Of a stretch of DNA of 64,000 nucleotides, positions 43,655 to 52,384 are shown piece after piece. Position numbers and translations under genes: made by a program. The stretch comes from Emticicia sp. CRIBPO (lineage in GTDB: Bacteria; Bacteroidota; Bacteroidia; Cytophagales; Spirosomataceae). Under the pieces are notes generated by a model, which made no database searches, was not told the DNA's origin, and saw only the letters and a program-made list of their open reading frames with translations. The stretch lies in assembly GCF_009905725.1 (NCBI RefSeq), contig NZ_JAAAKV010000001.1, forward strand, positions 434,001-498,000. The letters run 5' to 3'. Each line of letters starts with the position of its first letter. Within the stretch, counting starts at the first letter, position 1.

Positions 43655-43984
43655 ATGAAAATACCTAATTTAAATTTCCCGCAGAGTTTACTCCTTGTTG
43701 TCTTGTTTTCAGCCATTCAGATTTATATCATCCATATTTCAGAGATTGTTTACGTACCATTGCTTTTCACTTTGCTTTTCAGTGTGGTTTACGGACTCAT
43801 TCAACCCAAAAAAGGCTGGATACTGGCTTTACTGCAGGTGGTTATCCTGATTGCAGCCTACTGGATCATGGAAGCACAGGGTATCAGGGCAGCCTACGAA
43901 CAAACCGCCATATTTGCTTCACATGTCAGTATATTTCCTTCTTTTGCTGCCAGTTTTATGGGCGGCTTTATCAGGAAGATCTGA
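43655..43984 (+). CDS. Small hypothetical membrane protein
   Basis: The 109-residue protein has about four membrane helices (PQSLLLVVLFSAIQIYIIHI, LLFTLLFSVVYGL, WILALLQVVILIAAYW and a short last one). The start is the ATG at 43655. A TTG-initiated longer frame from 43604 would start at the promoter TTG and is unlikely. It sits between the oppositely oriented ctpA-type gene and rnpA, whose stop is 10 bases away. Function is unknown. Confidence 0.65.
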   Translation: MKIPNLNFPQSLLLVVLFSAIQIYIIHISEIVYVPLLFTLLFSVVYGLIQPKKGWILALLQVVILIAAYWIMEAQGIRAAYEQTAIFASHVSIFPSFAASFMGGFIRKI

Positions 43985-43994
43985 CAAACGTGTA

Positions 43995-44396
43995 TTATTC
44001 CGGCTGAGCGGTTTTGAGGAGATGGCTAATGCGTTTAAGGGAATTGACCATTGATTTTTCGATAGCCTGATAATCCAGGATTTCTTTGGCCACAAAAATA
44101 AAGGCTACAAAAAGCTGATCGGGGGTAGAAATAAGTGTTTTGTTGAGGCGATAGGATTCCCGTAGACGTCTTTTGATGAGATTCCGGCTTACAGCCTTCT
44201 TAAAATGACGTTTTGAAACGGAAATGAGGATCTGGGGCAGTTTTGCTTCGTGCCCGGGCTCTGTTTTTTCAGTACGGAAAACGACTTTTACAGGATAAAT
44301 CAAAAAAGAGCGGTTGATACTGTCTGTTCTTGCAAACAATGTATCAATCATTTTTTTGCTGCTGAGGCGTTCTTCTTTTTTGAATGTATGAGCCAT
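43995..44396 (-). CDS. rnpA: Ribonuclease P protein component
   Basis: The 133-residue basic protein has the RnpA signature SVSKRHFKKAVSRNLIKRRLRE (about 62-83) and the N-terminal KEERLSSKK. It binds RNase P RNA and helps process tRNA 5' leaders. It lies 80 bases downstream of rpmH on the same strand, the conserved rpmH-rnpA pair. Confidence 0.93.
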   Translation of the reverse strand: MAHTFKKEERLSSKKMIDTLFARTDSINRSFLIYPVKVVFRTEKTEPGHEAKLPQILISVSKRHFKKAVSRNLIKRRLRESYRLNKTLISTPDQLFVAFIFVAKEILDYQAIEKSMVNSLKRISHLLKTAQPE

Positions 44397-44476
44397 AAAC
44401 TAAAAAAGCCACCAAAAAAGGCGGCTATATCTTTCATTCTGAACAAATATAATGTTAAAATGACAAATACTGATGA

Positions 44477-44632
44477 TTACTTGTGAGTTTTCTCATCAGA
44501 AACTGTCAGTTTCCATCTACCTCTTGCACGACGGGCTTTCAATACACGACGGCCACCCGGGGTAGCACTACGCTCACGAAATCCGTGTTTGTTAAGACGT
44601 TTTCTGTTCGATGGTTGGAATGTACGTTTCAT
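44477..44632 (-). CDS. rpmH: 50S ribosomal protein L34
   Basis: The minus strand encodes a 51-residue basic protein starting [20 protein letters not shown] and containing the L34 core [16 protein letters not shown]. The C-terminal tail ([11 protein letters not shown]) is a few residues longer than in most L34 proteins of 44-47 residues. It is upstream of rnpA and has its own promoter. Confidence 0.96.
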   Translation of the reverse strand: MKRTFQPSNRKRLNKHGFRERSATPGGRRVLKARRARGRWKLTVSDEKTHK

Positions 44633-44675
44633 TATCTTTTATTAATTTAGTGCCTTCATTCATAAAATCGGAGTG

Positions 44676-44683
44676 CAAAAGTA
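44676..44683 (-). promoter_or_regulatory. -7 element for rpmH-rnpA
   Basis: On the minus strand TACTTTTG followed by CACTCC matches TAnnTTTG, and the six bases after it equal those in the rpsF promoter. No TTG is seen at the right spacing. It lies about 45 bases before the rpmH ATG. Confidence 0.6.
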
Positions 44684-44718
44684 GTTATTTTTTTTTATTT
44701 GAAAAAGTCCTGAACCAA

Positions 44719-46137
44719 ATGATTTATTATTTTTTTTCTCTTAATCCCGAAAAACACCTGATCCAGGTGGAATTCAGACTCGGAAACATCACTGAAAATC
44801 AGTTGAAAGTACAATTTCCGGCCTGGCGTCCGGGCAGATACCAGCTTCAGCATTTTGCTAAAAATATCAAGGATTTTCATGCTTATGATCAGGACGGCAA
44901 CAGCATATCCATTCAAAAATACAAAAAAGACGGCTGGATTGCAAACACAGAGCATACCCAAACCCTTATTATCCGCTATTCTTACTACGCCAGCGAAATT
45001 AATGCCGGAAGTTCTTTTCTGAATGCCGATTTACTGTACATCAACCCGGTAAACCTTTGTCTGTATGTAGAAGAAAGGATGAATGAGCCCTGCGAACTGA
45101 TTATTCACAATCCGGAAAAGAAGAAAATCGCCTGCGGTCTGGGATCACTTCAGTCGGAAGACAATCTGATTCTGAAAGCCCGTGATTTTCACCACGTGGC
45201 GGATTCCCCTTTGGTGATGAGCCATTACCTCGAAACCATCACCTATCATGCTGACAACATTCCTTTCCATTTTCACATCCATGGCAATATGGATTTTGAC
45301 AACGAAAGGCTCATTCATGACTTCCGGCTTTTTACAGAAAACCAGATCAGGATTTTCGGCGGGTTCCCTGAAAAAGATTACCACTTTATCCTGATAGTAC
45401 CGCAGCATCCTTATTATCATGGGGTAGAACACCGGAATTCCACGATGATGGTCTTAGGCCCGGACAGCAGCGAACCTGAGGAAATCTACCAGGAAATACT
45501 AGGACTGGCCTCTCATGAGCTGTTTCATACCTGGAACATCTGCAAAATCAGGCCTGCGGAGCTCCTGCCGTATGATTACAGCAAGGAGAACTATTTCGCC
45601 ACCTGTTTCATTGCAGAGGGTGTAACCACCTATTATGGCGACAAAGCCCTTTTTGACAGCGGGGTATTTACACAGGAACAATATTATAAGGAACTGGAAA
45701 CAAGGTATAAAAGGCATTTTGAAGAATCTGATCCCGCCTCTCAATCCCTGCTGGAGTCGTCTTATGACCTTTGGCTTGATGGATATGAGAAAGGAATCCC
45801 TAACCGCAAGGTATCGGTTTATCATAAAGGGGCCATTGCCGCTCAAATACTGGATGGTATGATCAGAAAGAAATTTAACGGCAAAAAATCTCTGGATGAT
45901 GTGATGCGTATCATGTGGGAAAGATTCGGCAGGCCTTTCAAAGGTTATCTGTATAAGGATTACCAGGATATTTGCGAGGAAGTTTTTGAAGGATCATTAT
46001 CCGCTTATTTCAAAAAAATAATAGAAAGCAACGAATCTGTCCTCCATGATCTGAACGGGCAGCTGAAAGAAATACAACTTTATGTAGAAAGAGATGCTTA
46101 CGGGATGGTTAAGCTGAAATCTCTGAGTGAACAGTGA
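44719..46137 (+). CDS. M61-family aminopeptidase (glycyl aminopeptidase type)
   Basis: The 472-residue protein has the M61 pattern: an N-terminal beta domain, HELFHTWN with the metal HExxH at 266-270, and FIAEGVTTYYGD with the third ligand Glu. It resembles glycyl aminopeptidase, but the PDZ domain often present in this family is not obvious. There is no signal peptide from the ATG at 44719, so it may be cytoplasmic. Longer starts upstream overlap the rpmH promoter and the rpmH coding strand. Confidence 0.85.
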   Translation: MIYYFFSLNPEKHLIQVEFRLGNITENQLKVQFPAWRPGRYQLQHFAKNIKDFHAYDQDGNSISIQKYKKDGWIANTEHTQTLIIRYSYYASEINAGSSFLNADLLYINPVNLCLYVEERMNEPCELIIHNPEKKKIACGLGSLQSEDNLILKARDFHHVADSPLVMSHYLETITYHADNIPFHFHIHGNMDFDNERLIHDFRLFTENQIRIFGGFPEKDYHFILIVPQHPYYHGVEHRNSTMMVLGPDSSEPEEIYQEILGLASHELFHTWNICKIRPAELLPYDYSKENYFATCFIAEGVTTYYGDKALFDSGVFTQEQYYKELETRYKRHFEESDPASQSLLESSYDLWLDGYEKGIPNRKVSVYHKGAIAAQILDGMIRKKFNGKKSLDDVMRIMWERFGRPFKGYLYKDYQDICEEVFEGSLSAYFKKIIESNESVLHDLNGQLKEIQLYVERDAYGMVKLKSLSEQ

Positions 46138-46171
46138 TTAAGGATTTCAGGAATTTTAAATTTAAATACTC

Positions 46172-46211
46172 ATTACAGTAGATATGCACAGCCGTGTGTA
46201 TCTGCTGTAAT
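46172..46211. other. Long hairpin after the M61 gene
   Basis: ATTACAG (46172-46178) pairs with CTGTAAT (46205-46211), extended by AGATA/TATCT and an inner CACA/TGTG stem with GCCG loop. It is 35 bases after the M61 stop. The A run after it is on the wrong strand for an intrinsic terminator of that gene, so its role is unclear. Confidence 0.55.
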
Positions 46212-46436
46212 AAAAAAACTTAACCGCATCCCGCCAATTCTGTGTCCCGGAACCGCACCGGAAGTAGGCTGTAAGCCGTAAATGTTCGCAACATTTTTCC
46301 TTTCCTTACTCTGGTTTTTCCATCGTCGTCTGAAAATCTCATTTTTTGCATTTTTCATGTTCAAACAATCAATTTACTACGACTTTCGCCTAATATATTT
46401 AAAAATGAGTCATTTAATAATATTAGTTTAAATATC

Positions 46437-46470
46437 TTGCTTATTTAATAATTATTTTTTAGTATCTTTG
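46437..46470 (+). promoter_or_regulatory. Promoter of the GT5-like gene
   Basis: TTG (46437-46439), a 23-base spacer and TATCTTTG (46463-46470) followed by CGG fit the Bacteroidota promoter at the long end of the spacing range. It is 46 bases before the start codon. Confidence 0.55.
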
Positions 46471-46516
46471 CGGCTTCAAAAGGAGTATTCTCCGATTAAA
46501 TTTATCAAGTGTTTAT

Positions 46517-47326
46517 ATGAGTAAACTTCGTATTTTATACATCTCCAGCGAAATCGACCCGTTCCTTGAAATTTCTGAAATTGCCAGTTTGTTAAGAAAG
46601 CTTCCGCAGGAAATGCAGGAACGAGGTATGGAAATCCGCATATTGGTTCCACGTTTCGGGCTGATCAATGAAAGAAAACACAGACTTCACGAAGTCGTAC
46701 GGTTATCCGGAATCAACATCACCATCGGAGAAGAAGAAAAACCTCTTATCATTAAAGTAGCTTCCATCCCAACTGCCAAACTTCAGGTTTATTTTCTGGA
46801 CAATGAGGACTACTTCCAGAGAAAAACAGTTTTTACAGACAAAAAAGGAGATTTTTACGATGACAACGACGAACGTGCAATTTTCTTTTGCAAGGGAGCG
46901 TTAGAGACCGTAAAGAAACTTGGCTGGTCGCCTGACATCGTTCATTGCACCGACTGGATGACTGCCCTGATTCCTTTGTACTTAAAAACAACCTATAAAA
47001 ACGACCCGATTTTCAAGAACACCAAATCAATTTTTACTGTTTACAACAATGTTTTCGACCACAAATTTGGCGATGACATGTTCCCTAAGGTAAAAATGAT
47101 GGACATCAGTGATGAAAATCTTGCCAACCTTCGTTCGGCCGACTTTTTAGGTTTTATCAAAATAGGATGCCAATATGCTGATGTGGTGGTTAAAGCCAAT
47201 GAAGCATTAAACGAAAACGTGAACACTGCCGTAAATGAAATTGCTGAAAAACAAATTGATGCCCTTATTAATGACGCGAACGTCACCGAAACCTACTACA
47301 ATCTTTACACCGAATTGGTCGATTAA
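46517..47326 (+). CDS. Short glycogen/starch synthase-like (GT5 N-terminal domain) protein
   Basis: The 269-residue protein matches only the N-terminal Rossmann half of GT5 glycogen synthases: a start like ILYISSEIDPF, RILVPRFGLINERK, and DIVHCTDWMTALIPLYLK near 138-155. The ADP-glucose-binding KTGGL motif is replaced by EISEIASLL, and the entire C-terminal half is missing, while the family's usual length is about 480. It is therefore unlikely to make glycogen. The form is common in Bacteroidota and may have a non-enzymatic or regulatory role. A DUF4270 lipoprotein gene starts 4 bases later. Confidence 0.75.
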   Translation: MSKLRILYISSEIDPFLEISEIASLLRKLPQEMQERGMEIRILVPRFGLINERKHRLHEVVRLSGINITIGEEEKPLIIKVASIPTAKLQVYFLDNEDYFQRKTVFTDKKGDFYDDNDERAIFFCKGALETVKKLGWSPDIVHCTDWMTALIPLYLKTTYKNDPIFKNTKSIFTVYNNVFDHKFGDDMFPKVKMMDISDENLANLRSADFLGFIKIGCQYADVVVKANEALNENVNTAVNEIAEKQIDALINDANVTETYYNLYTELVD

Positions 47327-47330
47327 CTCT

Positions 47331-48674
47331 ATGTTTAATAATATTCTTAAAGTGCGGAACGTAGCCATTGTGCTTCTTTCTGCATTTTTTTTCTCTTGTG
47401 ATGATCCTAAAGACATCGGATTTGACCTTTCAAACTCCGGAAACATCACCCCTTATTACTCAGATACTTTAAAGGTAACTACCTCAACTGTATTGTCGGA
47501 TTCGGCGATTAATGCCAATCAGAATTATGTTCTGGCCGGTATGGCCCAGGATCCGGTGTTCGGAGGTATCAAAGCCAACGCTTATGTACAACCTGCATTG
47601 ACAACTTATACGGACCAGGTTACCGGTCTGCCTAAGATCGCGGAGTTTACCAAAAAAGACAATACCGTTGCTGACTCTGTTTTACTGTGGTTATTCAACC
47701 CGAGTACTTTATATATCGGTGATACTCTGCCGAAAACTGAGTATTCTGTGTATCGGTTAAAAAAATCCCTGACGCCGGGAAAATACTATAATTTTAATGA
47801 ACCGAGCGAATATGAGTCTACGCCTATTTTCACGTTTTCTATTAACCTGGCTACTTTCAAGAACAAGACAGGCGACTCAACCAGGAATTATAGTGTAAAA
47901 ATGCCGATAGCGATAGCTAATGAGCTATTGACCCTGGCCAATACCGACGCAGGAAAAGACAACGCTAAGTTCAATGAAGCTTTTAAAGGTTTCGCCATCG
48001 TACCGTCTGTCAATGCCAAAGCGGTTTATGGGTTCAATGTAGGTCCCGGAATGTCGACGATCGGCCTCTACTATCATGCAACGGGTGAAACAACCAGCAC
48101 CGCTTATTTCTTTGATTTCAGCGGGACGAGGTATTCAGGCATTGATTTCAACCGTGCAGGTACTAAAGTAGCAGACCTTAAAAAAGGAAGTGATGAAATT
48201 TCTTCAGATAAAACAGGCGGGCTGACCTATATTCAGAGCAGTTCGGGAATCGGTACAAAAATCAAACTGGACGGATTGAAAAACATGACAGGGAACTATA
48301 CCGTCAATAAAGCTACGCTGGAATTCAAACTTGATTCGAGCCAGGTTAAAAAGCTTTACCCCTTCAATTACTATTATGTCCTTTCAGAAGTAGATGGCCG
48401 CAACCAACAAAAAAGGGTTTCGAATCTGCCAACCTATCTGACTACTACAGGCTCAGGTTTTGCAGGAAATCCGGCCCTGATGGATTCAACTTATACGGTT
48501 ACATTTGATATCACTTATTTTGTACACGGTTTGTCGCAGAATAAAGCCAAAGATAATTCACTCCTGATTCTTCCGGCGGGTCTGACGGCCAACCAGACGG
48601 CTCTCATATCCAACGATAACCTGAGGAGATCAGTCCTGAGAAAACCGAAATTAAAACTCTATTATTCCAAGTAA
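47331..48674 (+). CDS. DUF4270 lipoprotein
   Basis: The 447-residue protein has a lipoprotein signal with lipobox FFSC (Cys-23 followed by DD) and the DUF4270 pattern (VLSDSAINANQNYVLAGMAQDPVFGGIKANAYVQ, and paired beta repeats later). The start is the ATG at 47331. A longer frame through the preceding gene is rejected. The Asp-Asp after the Cys suggests it may stay at the inner membrane by E. coli rules, though Bacteroidota sorting differs. It lies 4 bases after the GT5-like gene and before glmS. Confidence 0.8.
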   Translation: MFNNILKVRNVAIVLLSAFFFSCDDPKDIGFDLSNSGNITPYYSDTLKVTTSTVLSDSAINANQNYVLAGMAQDPVFGGIKANAYVQPALTTYTDQVTGLPKIAEFTKKDNTVADSVLLWLFNPSTLYIGDTLPKTEYSVYRLKKSLTPGKYYNFNEPSEYESTPIFTFSINLATFKNKTGDSTRNYSVKMPIAIANELLTLANTDAGKDNAKFNEAFKGFAIVPSVNAKAVYGFNVGPGMSTIGLYYHATGETTSTAYFFDFSGTRYSGIDFNRAGTKVADLKKGSDEISSDKTGGLTYIQSSSGIGTKIKLDGLKNMTGNYTVNKATLEFKLDSSQVKKLYPFNYYYVLSEVDGRNQQKRVSNLPTYLTTTGSGFAGNPALMDSTYTVTFDITYFVHGLSQNKAKDNSLLILPAGLTANQTALISNDNLRRSVLRKPKLKLYYSK

Positions 48675-48692
48675 TTATTAAATAATTTTAAG

Positions 48693-48729
48693 AAAGCCCT
48701 TATTTGCCGACGCAGATAAGGGCTTTTTT
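48693..48729 (+). terminator. Terminator after the DUF4270 gene
   Basis: AAAGCCCTTAT (48693-48703) pairs with ATAAGGGCTTT (48716-48726), with an inner TGC/GCA pair, and three more T follow. Confidence 0.88.
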
Positions 48730-48791
48730 AGTTTTAATATAATTATTTCCGAATCTTAACATTTTTAAGAGATGTATTTAGATTATTTTAA

Positions 48792-48799
48792 TAATTTTG
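48792..48799 (+). promoter_or_regulatory. -7-like element upstream of glmS
   Basis: TAATTTTG matches TAnnTTTG about 50 bases before the glmS ATG. No TTG is seen at the expected spacing. Confidence 0.4.
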
Positions 48800-48848
48800 G
48801 TTTAAAAATCTGGATATACTTGTACTATTTTAATTAAATCTCAAAACT

Positions 48849-50687
48849 ATGTGCGGAATTGTTGCTTATGTAGGGAACAGAGAGGCCGCTCCTCTCATTC
48901 TGAAAGGACTTAAAAGATTGGAATACCGTGGGTACGATAGTGCCGGAATCGCCCTGCTGAACGGTGACGGATTAAAAATATATAAAAAGAAAGGCAAAGT
49001 AGCTGACCTTGAGGCTTTAATAGCCGACAAAGTCCTTCACGCCACCATCGGAATCGGGCACACCAGGTGGGCTACCCACGGAGAACCCAACGATGTGAAC
49101 GCTCACCCGCATTACTCTTTCGGCAAAAGGCTGGCTATCATTCACAACGGAATCATTGAGAATTACTCGACCATCAAACAAAGCCTGATCAAAAAAGGCT
49201 ATGAATTCCAAAGCCAGACCGACACAGAAGTCCTGGTAAATTTTATTGAAGACATTCAGAAAAACAAAAACTGCAGTACTGAAGAAGCGGTAAGACTGGC
49301 CCTCCAGGAAGTGGTTGGGGCCTACGCCATCGTGGTGATGGACGCTGAAACTCCCGGACAACTGGTAGCCGCCAGAAAAGGCAGTCCGCTGGTGATAGGT
49401 GTAGGCGAAAATGAGTTCTTTTTTGCCTCTGATGCCACACCGATCATCGAATATACCAAAGACGTGGTTTATCTGAACGATTATGAAATTGCTGTGGTAA
49501 ACGACGAAGGATTAAATATCAAGAACCTGGAAAACCAGGAAAAAGATCCGTTTATCCAGACGGTTGAACTGGAACTTGAGGCCATTGAGAAAGGCGGATA
49601 TGACCACTTCATGCTGAAAGAGATTTTCGAACAACCGAGGTCTATTGCCGACTGTATGAGAGGGAGGCTGAATGCCGACGAAGCCCTGATCCTTCTGGGC
49701 GGACTGAGAAATCATATCGATAAGCTGGCCAAGGCCAAGCGTATTGTTTTTGTAGCCTGCGGCACTTCTTGGCATGCAGGTCTGGTGGGTGAGTATCTTT
49801 TCGAAGAACTGGCCAGGATCAACGTCGAAGTGGAATATGCTTCAGAGTTCAGGTACCGAAATCCCATCATCAAAGAAGGTGATTTTATTATTGCCATCTC
49901 ACAATCCGGTGAAACAGCCGATACCCTGGCCGCTCTTGAGCTGGCGAAGTCAAAAGGAGCTGTTATTCTTGGGGTTTGTAATGTGGTAGGTTCTTCTATT
50001 TCGAGGATCACCGATGCGGGGGTATATACCCATGCAGGACCGGAGATCGGGGTAGCCAGTACCAAAGCCTTTACGGCACAGGTGACGGTGCTTACGCTCA
50101 TGGCCATTGCCACTGCCAAAGCCAAAGGAACCATCAACGAAGACACGTTCAGAAGGTTGTTGTTTGAAATGGCGGCTATCCCTCAGAAAGTAGAACAGAT
50201 CCTTCAGAAAGCAGAAGAGATCAAGGACATTTCCAAGCTGTTTACTTTTGCGTCCAACTTTATATTCCTGGGCAGGGGGCTTAATTTCCCCGTGGCACTG
50301 GAAGGGGCTCTGAAGCTGAAGGAGATCTCTTATATCCATGCAGAAGGCTATCCGGCCGCAGAAATGAAGCACGGCCCGATTGCCCTGATCGACGAGGACA
50401 TGCCGGTGGTGTTCATTGCCACCAAAGACAGTTCTTATGAAAAAGTGGTATCGAATATCCAGGAAGTAAAAGCCCGGAAAGGCCGCGTTATTGCGATCGT
50501 GTCGGAGGGTGATGTGGATGTCAAAAAGATGGTTGACTTTGCGATCGAAATCCCGAATACCCACGAAATCCTGATGCCCTTGCTGACAGTTGTGCCTTTA
50601 CAACTCTTGTCTTATTACATCGCCGTCATGCGTGGCAGGAATGTGGATCAGCCAAGAAATTTAGCAAAATCGGTAACCGTAGAATAA
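48849..50687 (+). CDS. glmS: Glutamine-fructose-6-phosphate aminotransferase (GlmS)
   Basis: The 612-residue enzyme makes glucosamine-6-phosphate from fructose-6-phosphate and glutamine. It has the N-terminal Cys-2 nucleophile in MCGIVAYVGN, the GATase segment TRWATHGEP, two SIS domains (CGTSWHAG, SQSGETADT, and GRGLNFPVALEGALKLKE) and the C-terminal KSVTVE. It supplies amino sugar for peptidoglycan and lipopolysaccharide. The length is standard. No glmS riboswitch is seen upstream, as expected for Bacteroidota. Confidence 0.98.
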   Translation: MCGIVAYVGNREAAPLILKGLKRLEYRGYDSAGIALLNGDGLKIYKKKGKVADLEALIADKVLHATIGIGHTRWATHGEPNDVNAHPHYSFGKRLAIIHNGIIENYSTIKQSLIKKGYEFQSQTDTEVLVNFIEDIQKNKNCSTEEAVRLALQEVVGAYAIVVMDAETPGQLVAARKGSPLVIGVGENEFFFASDATPIIEYTKDVVYLNDYEIAVVNDEGLNIKNLENQEKDPFIQTVELELEAIEKGGYDHFMLKEIFEQPRSIADCMRGRLNADEALILLGGLRNHIDKLAKAKRIVFVACGTSWHAGLVGEYLFEELARINVEVEYASEFRYRNPIIKEGDFIIAISQSGETADTLAALELAKSKGAVILGVCNVVGSSISRITDAGVYTHAGPEIGVASTKAFTAQVTVLTLMAIATAKAKGTINEDTFRRLLFEMAAIPQKVEQILQKAEEIKDISKLFTFASNFIFLGRGLNFPVALEGALKLKEISYIHAEGYPAAEMKHGPIALIDEDMPVVFIATKDSSYEKVVSNIQEVKARKGRVIAIVSEGDVDVKKMVDFAIEIPNTHEILMPLLTVVPLQLLSYYIAVMRGRNVDQPRNLAKSVTVE

Positions 50688-50713
50688 TAGCATTTGCATT
50701 GTATACATTTGTT

Positions 50714-50746
50714 TACAGCCTTGCTTGAAGCAGGGCTGTATTTTTT
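50714..50746 (+). terminator. Terminator after glmS
   Basis: TACAGCC (50714-50720) pairs with GGCTGTA (50734-50740), extended by TGCT/AGCA and one T-G pair, and six T follow (50741-50746). It ends 4 bases before the EamA start codon, so EamA expression must start inside or past it. Confidence 0.88.
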
Positions 50747-50749
50747 AAT

Positions 50750-51667
50750 ATGAAACTACATTTTTCTTATCAGACCAAACTCTTCACTTCTTTAGGGCTG
50801 GTTTATTTTATCTGGGGGTCCACTTATCTTGGTGTCAAATACGGGATTGAGGTTTTACCGCCCCTGTTACTCACTTCCATGCGTTTCCTCATCGGGGGGA
50901 CTATTTTCTTCGGGTTTACACTCTTAATCGGACAGCCGCTCCCGACGAAAAAGCAGTTCTGGGGGGCTTCGCTGATCGGTTTTCTGCTGAGTGGTATCGG
51001 CACGGGCAGTGTGGCCTATTCCATTAAATATATTCCTTCCGGCATTGTGGCCCTGCTGGTGGCTCTGATGCCCTTCTGGACCTTTGTGCTTGACTTTATC
51101 TTTTTCAGCCGCAAAGCCCCTTCCCTGCTCTCGGGAATCGGCCTGGTACTGGGTATCGTGGGCATTCTTTTCCTGATGAATCCTTTCGAATCTGTCGGAA
51201 ATGCCGCTATTCCGGTGTTCCCGACTTTAATCGTGTTTGTGGGGAGTATTTCCTGGGCTTTGGGTACTGTCATTTCTTCGAAGACGGAACAACCTGCCCC
51301 GCTTCAGTCTACAGCCCTGCAGATGATCTCAGGAGGTGCAGTGGCTTTAATCATCAGCCTGCTGGCAGAAGAAAACCAGGTAGAGGCCATTAAAAGCATG
51401 AACAACACCACTTACCTGGCTCTCGGGTATCTGATCATTTTCGGATCGTTTATCGGGTATTCTGCCTATGTCTGGCTGATCAACAATGCTCCTCCCCTGC
51501 TGACTTCGACTTACGCCTACATCAATCCTGTAGTGGCAATGTTTCTGGGTTGGTTTTTTGTAGGTGAATCTTTCGGCAAACAATCACTGATGGCGTCTGC
51601 GATGATTTTACTGGCCGTGATGTTTATGACCATCGGAAGAAAAAAGACAGGCTATGAAAAAAATTAA
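50750..51667 (+). CDS. EamA/RhaT-type transporter
   Basis: This 305-residue protein has ten membrane helices and the EamA duplicated pattern (GLVYFIWGSTYLGVKYGIE at the start; WGSTYLG is the family start, and INNAPPLLTSTYAYINPVVAMFLGWFFVGE is the second repeat). It is a drug/metabolite-transporter family permease, possibly an exporter of amino acids or metabolites. The substrate is unknown. It is convergent with the M23 gene, whose stop overlaps by 4 bases. Confidence 0.85.
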   Translation: MKLHFSYQTKLFTSLGLVYFIWGSTYLGVKYGIEVLPPLLLTSMRFLIGGTIFFGFTLLIGQPLPTKKQFWGASLIGFLLSGIGTGSVAYSIKYIPSGIVALLVALMPFWTFVLDFIFFSRKAPSLLSGIGLVLGIVGILFLMNPFESVGNAAIPVFPTLIVFVGSISWALGTVISSKTEQPAPLQSTALQMISGGAVALIISLLAEENQVEAIKSMNNTTYLALGYLIIFGSFIGYSAYVWLINNAPPLLTSTYAYINPVVAMFLGWFFVGESFGKQSLMASAMILLAVMFMTIGRKKTGYEKN

Positions 51668-52272
51668 AGCTGTCTTTCGAAATTCATAAAGAGGAAATCA
51701 AAGGGGTCAAGATAAACCTCATTCTTTTTGAGGGTATAATGCAAATGCGGACCGGTTACCTGGCCTGTCGCTCCTAAAGTGCCTATTTTCTGGCTCCTGG
51801 TAATTACCTGTCCTTTCTTTACTCCAATGGAGTTCAGGTGACCGTAAATTGACTCAAAACCGTATTTATGTTTGATTTTTACGAAGTTACCAAGGTCAGC
51901 CCTGAAGCCGCAGTCAATCACCACGCCCTCTCCGGTACTGATAATGGGTTCACCGGTTTTGCCCTGCAGGTCTATGCCCCTGTGAAATTTCATCATTTTA
52001 TGCACAGGGTGATTTCTGACGCCGTAAAACGAATTAACGGAGATTTCCTTTACCAAAGGATTGCCGGCAGGAATAAAACCGATAAACTGGTTCTTAAACG
52101 GATCATTATGAATAAATGAAACAATCTCATCCAGGTCGGTTAAAGGGGTAAGTTCTGTCAGCCAATAATCTTCTTCACTCGCTACAGTGATTTTCTCCAG
52201 TCCTTTGACAGGAATAAAGGCGGTTTGTGCGTGGAGTCTGAACACCAAAAACAATAAAACAAATATTCTCAT
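51664..52272 (-). CDS. M23-family peptidoglycan endopeptidase
   Basis: The 202-residue protein has a signal peptide (1-16) and an M23 (LytM) domain. Its zinc ligands are in HRGIDLQGKTGEP (His and Asp near 89-93) and GPHLHYTL (HxH near 172-174). It probably cuts peptidoglycan cross-links in the periplasm. The mature protein is short with no LysM domain. A -7 element lies 26 bases upstream. Confidence 0.9.
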   Translation of the reverse strand: MRIFVLLFLVFRLHAQTAFIPVKGLEKITVASEEDYWLTELTPLTDLDEIVSFIHNDPFKNQFIGFIPAGNPLVKEISVNSFYGVRNHPVHKMMKFHRGIDLQGKTGEPIISTGEGVVIDCGFRADLGNFVKIKHKYGFESIYGHLNSIGVKKGQVITRSQKIGTLGATGQVTGPHLHYTLKKNEVYLDPFDFLFMNFERQL

Positions 52273-52297
52273 TACTTAAATTGTGTTTTTCTTTTTG

Positions 52298-52305
52298 CAA
52301 AAATA
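52298..52305 (-). promoter_or_regulatory. -7 element for the M23 gene
   Basis: TATTTTTG followed by C on the minus strand matches TAnnTTTGC, 26 bases before the M23 ATG. No clear TTG is seen upstream at the usual spacing. Confidence 0.5.
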
Positions 52306-52384
52306 CCTGTTTTAAATTGAAATCTGCTACTTTTCGAAAAAAACAGGAACATTACGACAAAAACGAAAGCCTTAAAACGATAGT

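Larger units (their letters stand above)
46138..46516. other. Gene-free stretch with a long hairpin
   Basis: No coding region is convincing. A 40-base hairpin occurs at 46172-46211, and a promoter for the GT5-like gene at 46437-46470. The rest is plain AT-rich sequence. Confidence 0.6.

Noticed and set aside
43995-44720. Replication origin next to rpmH-rnpA
   Set aside because: This gene pair lies near oriC in many bacteria, but I find no DnaA-box cluster or dnaA gene here.
46173-46364. Minus-strand open frame of 63 codons
   Set aside because: It runs across the 40-base hairpin and has no recognisable protein features.
48675-48848. glmS riboswitch upstream of glmS
   Set aside because: The 174-base leader region holds only the terminator of the DUF4270 gene and a promoter-like box; no ribozyme core is visible.
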